This document shows positions 16,173 to 23,990 of a stretch of 52,102 bases of DNA, one piece after another. The notes under the pieces were generated by a model. The model searched no databases. It was not told where the DNA came from and saw nothing but the letters and a program-made list of their open reading frames with translations. Origin of the DNA: Planctomycetota bacterium (GTDB lineage Bacteria > Planctomycetota > UBA1135); NCBI GenBank assembly GCA_027623295.1, contig JAQBXR010000019.1, positions 1-52,102 of the forward strand, read 5' to 3'. The first letter of the stretch is position 1. Each line of letters opens with the position of its first letter. Made by a program: the position numbers and the translations under genes.

Positions 16173-16430
16173 ATGACCGAATACGACAGAAGGCGCTCGG
16201 AGCGCAAGGAACACACGGCACCGATCGCCATGATGCTGGTAGCGGGTTCGCTTGAGGGCGAGACCGTCAATGCCTCCTCGCACGGTTTGCTGGTTCGCGC
16301 CACCGGCCGGATTTCAGTGGTGGTGAAGCTCGATGGCAAGGAGTACCGCGGACGTCTCGTGCGTGCTGAGCCGATGGTCGATGGGGGCACCTACTACGCC
16401 CTCGACCTAGACGACGAGTTGCAGAAATAG
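16173..16430 (+). CDS. Small PilZ-domain-like protein
   Basis: This 85-residue protein has the two PilZ signatures for cyclic di-GMP binding: an Arg cluster at the N-terminus (YDRRRSERKEH, giving RxxxR) and N-A-S-S-H-G at about residues 29-34, matching (D/N)xSxxG. A short beta-rich remainder follows (ISVVVKLDGKEYRGRLVRAE, GGTYYALDLDDE). The domain is shorter than a typical 100-residue PilZ. A diguanylate cyclase at 48.8 kb could supply the ligand, though any functional link is inference. It follows the chalcone-isomerase-like gene by 18 bp and is itself followed by a short hairpin with a T-run. Confidence 0.7.
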   Translation: MTEYDRRRSERKEHTAPIAMMLVAGSLEGETVNASSHGLLVRATGRISVVVKLDGKEYRGRLVRAEPMVDGGTYYALDLDDELQK

Positions 16431-16446
16431 GGCGGCCTGCCCTTTT
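16429..16446 (+). terminator. Short intrinsic terminator after the PilZ-like gene
   Basis: AGGGC (16429-16433), a 5-nt loop, GCCCT (16439-16443) and then TTT. The hairpin overlaps the stop codon. The stem is only 5 bp, so efficiency may be modest. Confidence 0.45.
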
Positions 16447-16469
16447 CTAGCGGCGACCCCGCGGCCGGG

Positions 16470-16505
16470 ATTCCTCCGATTCCTCCGATTCCTTCGATTC
16501 GCTCG
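16470..16505. repeat. Four imperfect tandem copies of a 9-bp unit
   Basis: ATTCCTCCG occurs twice, followed by ATTCCTTCG and ATTCGCTCG, end to end, just upstream of the nqrM promoter region. The array is short and could be a slippage product or a binding site for a regulator of nqrM. Confidence 0.7.
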
Positions 16506-16536
16506 AAAGGGGCGAAAACGGTGCTAAAATAGGGGT

Positions 16537-16821
16537 ATGACTACCATCCTCTTGGGGCTTCTTGTCTTCGTCGTAGCGACTGCTGCGATGGCGGTTGGAG
16601 TGATTGTCAACGGCAAGAAGCTGGCTAAGTCCTGCGGTGGTTCCGCCGATGCCGTAGAAGCAGACCTGCTCGGCGACTGCGTGTGCGCACGTAAAGATGC
16701 CGACATCTGTGCATCGGACGATGGCAACGAGCTGGTCCTGCTCGCGGAGCTCGGAAATCCCAAACGTAAGGATTACTTCAAGCAAGTTCGCGAAGGTGGC
16801 GGACCGGCTATGGAAGTTTAG
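16537..16821 (+). CDS. nqrM: NqrM, Na+-NQR maturation factor
   Basis: This 94-residue protein has one N-terminal membrane span (TTILLGLLVFVVATAAMAVG) and the hallmark AMAVGVIVNGKKLAKSCGG, followed by three further Cys (GDCVCARKDADIC). This matches NqrM (DUF539), known in Vibrio to be needed for assembly of the iron centre of Na+-NQR, presumably by delivering iron through its Cys residues. The acidic C-terminal tail is longer than in the usual 60-80-residue members. Position supports the call: it converges on apbE, the last gene of the nqr cluster. TAAAAT at 16525-16530 ends only 6 nt before the ATG, so the transcript may be leaderless or nearly so. Confidence 0.88.
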   Translation: MTTILLGLLVFVVATAAMAVGVIVNGKKLAKSCGGSADAVEADLLGDCVCARKDADICASDDGNELVLLAELGNPKRKDYFKQVREGGGPAMEV

Positions 16822-16943
16822 GCGCGGTTAATTCTGCTCTGCTGCTGCGATCCCATTCTGGCGCTGGAGAAAGCGACCATCACAATCCAAGCAGGAATAA
16901 ACCAAGGGCAACGCATAGAACCGTATTTTTCATAAGGGGGGTG

Positions 16944-18011
16944 TTACAAGGTTTCAATCTCAGGGAAGCCGGCGCTTTTGCGCTCTAGGAACTCTTCCCC
17001 TTCCCGGACAATCAGGAAGATCTCGATGCCATCTAGACGCTCGATTAACGCCATTGCTTGCTCCGGACCGAGCACCATGCAGGCGGTGGCTAAAGCATCG
17101 GCTTCGAGGCAAGTGGGGGCGAGAATGCTGACGGAGGCCAAGCCATGGTTGACCGGATAGCCAGTGCGAGGATCGATGATATGCGAAATACGTTTACCAT
17201 TCAGCTCTCGGTAGTTGCGGTAATCTCCACTGGTGGCAATTGCGATGCCACCGACCTCAATCGCGCCTTGCAGTTGGGTGCCGAGCAGCGTCATATCGCG
17301 TGGAGTGTCAATGCCGATGCGCCATGGGGTGCCATCAATGGAAACACCTTTGACCCGAAGCTCTCCGCCGACTTCGACTAGATAGTTCTCATGATTGGCG
17401 GCATCGAGTACAGCGCACATGGCATCGACTCCATAACCTTTGGCGATGGCGGATAAATCTAGGCGTAGACCTGCGGTGGTCTTAACCATGACCCGGGGGT
17501 CTTCCTCGGAGAACGCCAAGTTGGAGTAACCGCAGCGAGAAAGGGCTTCGGCTATTTGTTCTTTGGTAGGGGCGGTGGGGCTGGTTTCAGCAGGCCCGAA
17601 ACCCCATAAATCCACAAGTGGCATGACGGTAGCGTCGAAGGCGCCTTTGGTTAATGCGGAAATGCGTTGTGCTTCTTGGACCACGAAAGCGGTGTCTGCG
17701 GAGACCGCAAAATCTTGATTGGCTGGTGCCATGCCAAAGCGGCTGATTTCCGAGTCTGGCTTATAAGTGGACATGTGCTCATCGACTTGCCCCACGGCAT
17801 CCTGCAAAGCAACGGTGAGCTTGGCTAAGTCTCCATTGAGGCCAATGGTGGTCACATTCCACCTCACGCCCATCGTGTCGCCGTGGAGCTGGAAAACCGA
17901 GCCAACGGGCGCCTGAGTAGAGGGTGACGTAGTTGTGCTCGACTCTTGCCCGCAACCGAGGCATGCGAGGAGCATTGCAACCCCAAAAAGAAACTTCCGG
18001 TAACCGTCCAT
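16944..18011 (-). CDS. apbE: FAD:protein FMN transferase (lipoprotein)
   Basis: This 355-residue ApbE attaches FMN through a phosphoester to Thr in the (S/T)GAT motifs of NqrB and NqrC, acting on the periplasmic side. A lipobox LLAC places the lipid anchor on Cys17. Family segments are GDTMGVRWNVTTIG, DEHMSTYKPDSEISRF, FDATVMPLVDLWGFGP, LRLDLSAIAKGYGVDAM, the EVGGELRVKG loop, and HIIDPRTGYPV with its metal-binding Asp, followed by EADALATACMVLGPEQAM. It is the last gene of the nqr operon, 39 bp after nqrF, the arrangement expected when the flavinylating enzyme is encoded with its targets. Confidence 0.95.
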   Translation of the reverse strand: MDGYRKFLFGVAMLLACLGCGQESSTTTSPSTQAPVGSVFQLHGDTMGVRWNVTTIGLNGDLAKLTVALQDAVGQVDEHMSTYKPDSEISRFGMAPANQDFAVSADTAFVVQEAQRISALTKGAFDATVMPLVDLWGFGPAETSPTAPTKEQIAEALSRCGYSNLAFSEEDPRVMVKTTAGLRLDLSAIAKGYGVDAMCAVLDAANHENYLVEVGGELRVKGVSIDGTPWRIGIDTPRDMTLLGTQLQGAIEVGGIAIATSGDYRNYRELNGKRISHIIDPRTGYPVNHGLASVSILAPTCLEADALATACMVLGPEQAMALIERLDGIEIFLIVREGEEFLERKSAGFPEIETL

Positions 18012-18050
18012 GTGGACATGTTAACGGAAGTTGGTAGGGGTGCCGAAAAC

Positions 18051-19283
18051 TTAGCCGCCGAAGTCGTCGAGGAAGATGTCTTCAGGCTCCACGCCAAGCT
18101 CATCGAGCATGTTCATGCTCGCGGTGTTCATCATGGGAGGTCCGCACATGTAGTACTGACATTCCTCAGGTGCTTCGTGGTCGTTTAGGTAACTGTCAAG
18201 CAACACCTGGTGAATGAAACCAGTCTTGCCTTTCCAGTTGTCTTCCGGCAACGGATCGCTCAAAGCCAAGTGCCATTCGAAGTTCGGGAACTCCTCGGCA
18301 ATGGCATCAAACTCCTCCACATAGAAAGCTTCCCGTAGGGAACGTGCCCCGTACCAGAACGAAACTTTCTTTTCCGTTTTCAGGGTACGGAATAAGTGCA
18401 TCAGGTGGGAGCGCATAGGCGCCATGCCCGCGCCACCGCCGATGAACACCATTTCACGGTCGTTGTCTTTCAAGAAGAACTCACCAAAAGGACCGGAGAT
18501 AATCACCTTGTCGCCAGGTTTCTGGGCAAAGATGAAACTCGAACCCTTGCCAGGCGGAATGCCTTCGGTGCGCGGGGGAGGCGTGGCGATACGCACATTC
18601 AACATGATGCGATTGCCCTCTGCCGGGTACGAAGCCATGGAGTAGGCGCGTTCCACCGTGTCCGTGGTGACGGAAGTGTTTTCCCAAATCTTGAAGTTAT
18701 CCCAATCCTCACGATACTCATCTTCAATTTGGTAGTCGGTGTAAGGAATGTGGTGCGGGGGAATCTCAATCTGGATGTAACCACCCGATTTGTAATCGAT
18801 TTCCTCGTTTTCTGGAAGCTGCACCACGAACTCCTTAATGAAGGTGGCCACGTTGTGGTTGGAAACCACATCGCACTCCCACTTCTTTACCGAGAAGATG
18901 GAATCCTCGACGCGTAGTTTCATGTCTTCCTTTACTTTGACCTGACACGATAAGCGCCAGTGATCCTTCGCCATGCCGCGGTTGATGTGTGTCTCCTCAG
19001 TAGGTAGCAGAGCGCCACCACCTTCGTCGATTTGCACTAAACACTGACCGCAAGTTCCACCGCCACCACATGCGGATGGGATGAAAATCTTTTGCTCTGC
19101 CAAAGTCGTGAGCAAGTTGCCGCCGGCTGCGACCTGAAAGGCGTCGGCATCTTTGCCATTGACGACCATTCTCACGTTTCCGCTAGAAACCAGTTTTGAC
19201 TTGGCCGCAAGCAGGATGAGAACTAAGGCAATCACGACGATTGAAAAGCCGCCAACGCCTAGGGTTATGACTGTTGTATCCAT
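18051..19283 (-). CDS. nqrF: Na+-NQR subunit F (NADH dehydrogenase, 2Fe-2S and FAD)
   Basis: This 410-residue electron-entry subunit oxidises NADH. An N-terminal membrane helix (residues 9-27) is followed by a ferredoxin domain with cluster ligands C72, C78, C81 ([12 protein letters not shown]) and C113 (RLSCQ). A ferredoxin-reductase module follows, with the FAD motif [13 protein letters not shown], the NAD site [12 protein letters not shown], the [10 protein letters not shown] segment, and the C-terminal YYMCGPPMM and DIFLDDFGG. All match the family. A GGAGAG lies 7 nt before the ATG. It follows nqrE by 18 bp. Confidence 0.98.
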   Translation of the reverse strand: MDTTVITLGVGGFSIVVIALVLILLAAKSKLVSSGNVRMVVNGKDADAFQVAAGGNLLTTLAEQKIFIPSACGGGGTCGQCLVQIDEGGGALLPTEETHINRGMAKDHWRLSCQVKVKEDMKLRVEDSIFSVKKWECDVVSNHNVATFIKEFVVQLPENEEIDYKSGGYIQIEIPPHHIPYTDYQIEDEYREDWDNFKIWENTSVTTDTVERAYSMASYPAEGNRIMLNVRIATPPPRTEGIPPGKGSSFIFAQKPGDKVIISGPFGEFFLKDNDREMVFIGGGAGMAPMRSHLMHLFRTLKTEKKVSFWYGARSLREAFYVEEFDAIAEEFPNFEWHLALSDPLPEDNWKGKTGFIHQVLLDSYLNDHEAPEECQYYMCGPPMMNTASMNMLDELGVEPEDIFLDDFGG

Positions 19284-19301
19284 GTTGTACTCTCCAGCGA
19301 C

Positions 19302-19919
19302 TTAGAGCTGGATGCCTCCAAAGATCATGAACCCCATAGCCATGAGGCCGGTGGTGATAAAGGTAATACCGAGTCCACGCAAACCATGCGGGACGTTGGA
19401 GTACTTCATCTTTTCGCGAATCGCAGCAAGTGCCACAATCGCAAGAGCGAAGCCAGTTCCTGCGCCAATACCGAACACGGTGCTTTCGACTAGGTTGTAT
19501 TCGCGTTGCACCATAAATAAGGAACCACCGAGGATGGCACAGTTCACAGCGATGAGCGGCAAGAACACGCCGAGCGATCCGTAGAGCGCAGGGGAGAACT
19601 TATCGATGGCCATTTCCACAATCTGCACCATGGCAGCAATGGTGGCAATGAATGCAATGAAGGTGAGGAACTCAAGGTTCACACCCGCAGCCTTTTCTTC
19701 GCCAAGCAACCAACCCAATGCACCTTCCTCTAGCAAGTAGGTATAGATGAGGTTGTTCAGCGGAGTGGTGATGCCCAGCACAAAGATGACGGCAACGCCA
19801 AGTCCAAATGCGGTATCGACCTTCTTCGACACGGCCAAGAAGGAACACATGCCGAGGAAAAAGGCTAGTGCCATGTTCTCAATGAACGTGGCTTTAATGA
19901 ACAAGTTAAGCAGGTCCAT
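19302..19919 (-). CDS. nqrE: Na+-NQR subunit E
   Basis: This 205-residue membrane subunit has six hydrophobic spans and the inverted-topology Cys motifs that bind the intramembrane iron centre with NqrD ([15 protein letters not shown] near the N-terminus, [14 protein letters not shown] in the middle). The C-terminal [20 protein letters not shown] is typical. The ATG overlaps the nqrD stop by one base (TAATG), and GGAGG from the nqrD end lies 7 nt upstream, so translation is coupled. The product is homologous to RnfA/NqrD; its place in the operon settles which. Confidence 0.98.
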   Translation of the reverse strand: MDLLNLFIKATFIENMALAFFLGMCSFLAVSKKVDTAFGLGVAVIFVLGITTPLNNLIYTYLLEEGALGWLLGEEKAAGVNLEFLTFIAFIATIAAMVQIVEMAIDKFSPALYGSLGVFLPLIAVNCAILGGSLFMVQREYNLVESTVFGIGAGTGFALAIVALAAIREKMKYSNVPHGLRGLGITFITTGLMAMGFMIFGGIQL

Positions 19920-20545
19920 TAGTTTTCCTCCACAAGTTCTTTAGAGTAAACACGCTGTGCCCAGATAATCAGGCCAATGATGAAGAACGCTCCTGGTGAC
20001 AACACCAAGAGTCCGTTCGGGTAGTACCAGCCGCCGTTGTTTACGGAAGGTAACACTACATGGCCAAGCAATTTCCCAGAGCCGATGAGCTCGCGAAAGA
20101 AGCCGACAATAATCAAGATTGCCGCATAGCCAATGGAGTTGCCGAGGCCATCTAATGCTGCTTTTGCAGGTGGGTTCGCCATCGCGAAGGCTTCCGCGCG
20201 ACCCATCACGATACAGTTAGTAATGATCAAGCCCACGAACACCGTGAGTTGTTTACTCACTTCGAACAAGTAAGCCTTCATGACCTGGTCCGCCAGGATC
20301 ACCAACGAGGCGATGATGGTCAGCTGCGTAATCACCCGGATGCTGCCAGGAATCTTGTTACGCACCAGCGAGATGGTCACATTGGAGCCAACCAACACAA
20401 AGGTCAGGGCAGCGCTCATGACGAGTGCTGGCTGAAGTTGCGTGGTCACCGCAAGCGCCGAACAAATACCCAGCACTTGCAAGGTAATCGGGTTCTTGGG
20501 GTAAATAGGACCAATAAGGATGTCTTTGGTTTCCTTTTTCATCAC
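19919..20545 (-). CDS. nqrD: Na+-NQR subunit D
   Basis: This 208-residue integral membrane subunit, homologous to RnfE, starts with [20 protein letters not shown]. It carries the Cys positions of the iron site ([13 protein letters not shown] and [15 protein letters not shown]) and the conserved [18 protein letters not shown] loop. Six spans are evident. It forms the intramembrane iron centre together with NqrE. Its ATG overlaps the nqrC stop as ATGA, and its stop overlaps nqrE, as expected for subunits made in equal amounts. Confidence 0.98.
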   Translation of the reverse strand: MMKKETKDILIGPIYPKNPITLQVLGICSALAVTTQLQPALVMSAALTFVLVGSNVTISLVRNKIPGSIRVITQLTIIASLVILADQVMKAYLFEVSKQLTVFVGLIITNCIVMGRAEAFAMANPPAKAALDGLGNSIGYAAILIIVGFFRELIGSGKLLGHVVLPSVNNGGWYYPNGLLVLSPGAFFIIGLIIWAQRVYSKELVEEN

Positions 20546-21306
20546 TTGCCCTCCGCTTTGAGGAACTTGCCATAGGCTTCGTCGCCGAGCCAGGCTTGCA
20601 TGGTGTATCCGACCGCAACACTGGTAATGGTGGCGCCGGAGATGCCGTCGACCTGATACTCAGGCTTCTTCACTTGACCGAACTTGGTCACGAAGAGACC
20701 GACGTTGCCCTCTGCATCAAAGACCTTTTTGCCGGGCCATTGTGCGGTCCAGTTTGGGTTGACGATTTCGCCGCCCAAGCCCGCAGTCTCTCCCTGCTCG
20801 TAAAAGGCAATGCCCTTTACAGTTTTGAGATCCTGCTCCAAAGCAAGGTAGCCGTAAATGGTCGACCACAATCCATTGCCCCACAACAAGAACACGTAGC
20901 ACTCATTGCCCGGGTCGTTGACCTTCAGCACCATCAGGTCGTTTGGAATCCGCCTGACGCGTGCCTTTTTCGCGGAGTTACTGGTGGAAGCCGTGCTCAA
21001 CGCAGCATCTTTCGACGCCTTGATGATGGTCTCGCTGTTAAACACCATTTCGCCCATCACCTCACCGGTGGCAGCCGAAACTCGCAGCACTTCAATCTTC
21101 TCGAATAAAGTGGCTGCTTCTTCTGAGGTAAGCGAGGCGCCTTGCTCAACCATGCCAGAAACACGCAAGATTTGACCTTGCATATCGAGCAAGGCGTTGG
21201 CGGCTTGCCGGTCCTTCAGAGCAACCGCGACGGTGGATACTGCAAGGGAACAAACCAGGCAGAGGGCCAGCGCGAAGCCAATGATGTATTTGTTACTGAA
21301 CTCCAA
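20542..21306 (-). CDS. nqrC: Na+-NQR subunit C (covalent FMN)
   Basis: This 254-residue subunit has an N-terminal membrane helix (residues 8-28) and a periplasmic FMN-binding domain. The flavinylation site is Thr226 in [11 protein letters not shown], close to the experimentally known Thr225 of Vibrio cholerae. Other landmarks are [37 protein letters not shown] and the C-terminal [12 protein letters not shown]. The start is TTG 21306, with GGGAG 7 nt upstream inside the end of nqrB; the two genes overlap by 14 bp. FMN attachment would be done by the ApbE encoded at the end of the operon. Confidence 0.97.
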   Translation of the reverse strand: MEFSNKYIIGFALALCLVCSLAVSTVAVALKDRQAANALLDMQGQILRVSGMVEQGASLTSEEAATLFEKIEVLRVSAATGEVMGEMVFNSETIIKASKDAALSTASTSNSAKKARVRRIPNDLMVLKVNDPGNECYVFLLWGNGLWSTIYGYLALEQDLKTVKGIAFYEQGETAGLGGEIVNPNWTAQWPGKKVFDAEGNVGLFVTKFGQVKKPEYQVDGISGATITSVAVGYTMQAWLGDEAYGKFLKAEGK

Positions 21307-22489
21307 GACGCTTCTCCCGACGCTTGATGTTTGCTTTGACCACGTAGTAGTCGATGGTAGGTGCGAACACGTTCATGAAGATGATGGCGAGCATCATGCC
21401 TTCTGGGTACGCGGGGTTTAGCACGCGTACTAAAACGGTTAGGAGGCCAATCAGCATTCCGTAAATCCATTTACCGGTATCGGTTTGGGAAGCCGAAACT
21501 GGGTCGGTCGCCATGAACACCGTACCGAAGGCGAAACCGCCAACGACCAGGTGCCAGGTCCAATCCAAAGCCATGTAATGACTCTCGTCAGGGGCGAACA
21601 AGTTGAGCAGGTAACTCATGCCAATCATGCCGATCAAACAGCCAGTCATGATGCGCCAACTACCGACTCCACTAAGAACCAAAATGGCGGCTCCAATCAA
21701 ACAGGCAAGGGTCGATGTCTCCGCAAAGGATCCTGGCATGAATCCAAGGAAGGCATCCATCCAATTCATGTCGGCAGTCGCTGCAGCACCATGGGTGTAA
21801 AACTCACCGAGTGCGGTTGCGCCAGTGTGACCATCGACGGCAAGCGCCGGGTCACTTGGTAGCTTGGTCCAAACCTCGCCAGAAATCTGCGCGGGGTAGG
21901 CGATGAACAAGAACAAACGCCCGGTAAGTGCCGGGTTGAGAATGTTCATACCGGTACCACCAAACACTTCCTTTCCAATCAAGGTGCCGAAGATGATTCC
22001 AATCGCGACTTGCCATAAAGGAAGGTCGACGGGAACAATCAGCGGGAACAACATGGAGGTCACCAGGAAGCCCTCGTTGATTTCGTGTTTGCGCACAATC
22101 GAGAACAAAGCCTCGACCGCTCCACCTGCAACAATCGTCACCACGTAAAGCGGTATGAAGGCAAGTAAGCCAATCCACGAGGCCTGCATGACGACGTCCA
22201 TCGAAATGGCGTCGGTAGCAGCTAGGCCGTAGCTGGAATCGGCCAGCATAGCTTGGTAACCGTTGTTGAACAGCGACCACAAAATACATGGCATGAGGGC
22301 GATCACCACCATGCTCATCATGCGTTTCAGGTCGATGACGTCGCGGACGTGGGGCCCGGACTGGGTGCGGTGGCCTGGAGTCCAGAGAAAGCTGTCCCCG
22401 GCTTCGTAAAGCGGGTACAACTTCTCAAACTTGCCACCCTTTTCAAAGAGTGGCGCCACTGCATCGAGTTTTTTGCGAAGGAACTTCAT
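21293..22489 (-). CDS. nqrB: Na+-NQR subunit B (covalent FMN, riboflavin)
   Basis: This 398-residue polytopic subunit provides the main membrane pathway for electrons and Na+. The N-terminal [20 protein letters not shown] and [20 protein letters not shown] are characteristic. About ten spans follow, with the [20 protein letters not shown] motif and the C-terminal [20 protein letters not shown]. The flavinylation site is Thr225 in [10 protein letters not shown]. The first residue of the motif is Thr instead of the more usual Ser (TGAT for SGAT), which ApbE is known to tolerate in some targets. GGAGGG at the nqrA end lies about 10 nt before the ATG. Confidence 0.98.
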   Translation of the reverse strand: MKFLRKKLDAVAPLFEKGGKFEKLYPLYEAGDSFLWTPGHRTQSGPHVRDVIDLKRMMSMVVIALMPCILWSLFNNGYQAMLADSSYGLAATDAISMDVVMQASWIGLLAFIPLYVVTIVAGGAVEALFSIVRKHEINEGFLVTSMLFPLIVPVDLPLWQVAIGIIFGTLIGKEVFGGTGMNILNPALTGRLFLFIAYPAQISGEVWTKLPSDPALAVDGHTGATALGEFYTHGAAATADMNWMDAFLGFMPGSFAETSTLACLIGAAILVLSGVGSWRIMTGCLIGMIGMSYLLNLFAPDESHYMALDWTWHLVVGGFAFGTVFMATDPVSASQTDTGKWIYGMLIGLLTVLVRVLNPAYPEGMMLAIIFMNVFAPTIDYYVVKANIKRREKRLGVQ

Positions 22490-22495
22490 AGCAGA

Positions 22496-23842
22496 CTAGC
22501 CCTCCTTCTCGATTCGAGTCAGCATGGCACGTAACATGTCGGTCATGTCAATTTTGGAAGGGCAGACGTACTGACAAAGCGCCAGATCTTCTTCTGCCAG
22601 TTCAAGAACACCTAACTTTTCGGCGCCCTCCAAATCATTGGAGGCAATCGACTTGATGAGTTGGGTAGGGAGGATGTCCATCGGCATAACTTTCTCGTAG
22701 TTGCCGAGAGGAACGATTGCGCGTTCGCCACCATTGATGTCGGTGTCGATGTGGAACTTCTTCTTTACGAACTTCGCGAAGTAAGTATTGGTGAGCGACC
22801 AGCGACTGCCGATCGGTTTCACCCAACCAAGGAACTCACGCTCTGGAGCATCGTCGACCAAGGTGAGTTGGTGTGCGTAGCGTCCGAGGTATCCCTTTGG
22901 GGTGCCAGGGTCTGCAGTTGCGCCACCGAGCAAGGAGCCGGAAACGAAACGCACGCCCTTTGCTGCACACGCAGAGTGAAAGCTGGTGGTCGCAGCGCCG
23001 CGACGGGTTTTGTAAACCGCACGCTTTTCAGCAGCAGGTCCAACCACAGCCACGCGACGTTCGGTCGGCACCCCACCACTTTGCAAGAACTCACCGATTT
23101 CGGCGACTCCTTGATAGTCGATGTGCCAAACCTTGCGGGTCATGCTCACTGGGTCCAATGCATTGATGTGCACCCCTGCGTTACCCGCAGGATGTCGGCC
23201 AGAGAAAGTGTGTTGCGTGACGCCATCGGTCAACAGAGCAGCCCAATCTTCGCCGGCCTTGGTGCACAAAAATGTGGCACCGCCGGAAAGTTTGGTAAGA
23301 GCAGTTAAGCCAACTTTGAAGGCGCCTTCCCGACCTGCGAGCATTTCCTTCGGTGACGGAGCCAGCGGATGGGTATCCATGGCTGTAACGAAGATGCTGC
23401 GTGGAGTGTCGCCTGCCTGGGCAACTTTGTCATACGGACGCTGACGCAAGTTTGGCCATAGTCCAGAAGCGCAGAGAGCTTTGACGAGGGTGTCACGATC
23501 CTCAGAGGCAGGGTCTAGCTTGCCAAAGGAAACCGAATCATCGGAACCATCGAGCTTGACCACTACCGACAGCACCACGCGTTTTGCACCACGGTTGATC
23601 GCCTCCACGGTGCCTGCGCCTGGAGAGGTGAACACCACCTCCGGGTCACGGCGGTCGCGGTACAGCGGGCTGCCTATCTGGACCTTGTCACCCTCTTGGG
23701 CCAACATTTGGACCTTGATCCCCCAAGACTCTTGGGGCAACAAGGCAACGCGGTCGACGGAAGGACCGTCGACCAGCGAGTGATTTTCGAGGGCACCATG
23801 GATTGGTAAATCCAGACCCTGTTTTATTTTGTGGACCGCCAT
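22496..23842 (-). CDS. nqrA: Na+-NQR subunit A
   Basis: This 448-residue peripheral subunit is the first gene of the operon. Family landmarks are KIKQGLDLPIHGALENHSL, EGDKVQIGSPLYRDRRDPEV followed by VFTSPGAGTV, IFVTAMDTHPLAPSP, the THTFSGRHPAG-like segment QHTFSGRHPAGNAGVHINAL, and the Cys-containing LCQYVCPSKIDMTDMLR at the C-terminus. NqrA sits on the cytoplasmic side next to NqrB and takes part in quinone reduction. A leader of roughly 100 nt separates the ATG from the best promoter match upstream; nqrB follows by 6 bp. Confidence 0.98.
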   Translation of the reverse strand: MAVHKIKQGLDLPIHGALENHSLVDGPSVDRVALLPQESWGIKVQMLAQEGDKVQIGSPLYRDRRDPEVVFTSPGAGTVEAINRGAKRVVLSVVVKLDGSDDSVSFGKLDPASEDRDTLVKALCASGLWPNLRQRPYDKVAQAGDTPRSIFVTAMDTHPLAPSPKEMLAGREGAFKVGLTALTKLSGGATFLCTKAGEDWAALLTDGVTQHTFSGRHPAGNAGVHINALDPVSMTRKVWHIDYQGVAEIGEFLQSGGVPTERRVAVVGPAAEKRAVYKTRRGAATTSFHSACAAKGVRFVSGSLLGGATADPGTPKGYLGRYAHQLTLVDDAPEREFLGWVKPIGSRWSLTNTYFAKFVKKKFHIDTDINGGERAIVPLGNYEKVMPMDILPTQLIKSIASNDLEGAEKLGVLELAEEDLALCQYVCPSKIDMTDMLRAMLTRIEKEG

Positions 23843-23949
23843 CAGACCGAATTCCAGCTTTTGGTATCGGGAGCAAGAGGGATGTTTCCTGCCCTCTCGA
23901 TTAGGACATCAAGACTCGGAAAACGGGCAGATTTTACGCCATCTCCTCT

Positions 23950-23979
23950 CTTATATGGGCGGGTCTTTAGACTTTCTAA
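23950..23979 (-). promoter_or_regulatory. Possible sigma70-type promoter of the nqr operon
   Basis: On the minus strand TTAGAA (23979-23974) and TATAAG (23955-23950) are separated by 18 bp. A 6-bp inverted repeat (AGAGGG at 23876-23881 with CCCTCT at 23892-23897) lies in the resulting leader of about 100 nt. The match was made by eye only; the preceding same-strand gene ends at 23991, so read-through is also possible. Confidence 0.35.
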
Positions 23980-23990
23980 GGAGGAGGGAA

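Noticed and set aside
22661-23308. 215-codon plus-strand frame inside nqrA
   Set aside because: Antisense shadow of a certain gene; low-complexity His/Val-rich product.
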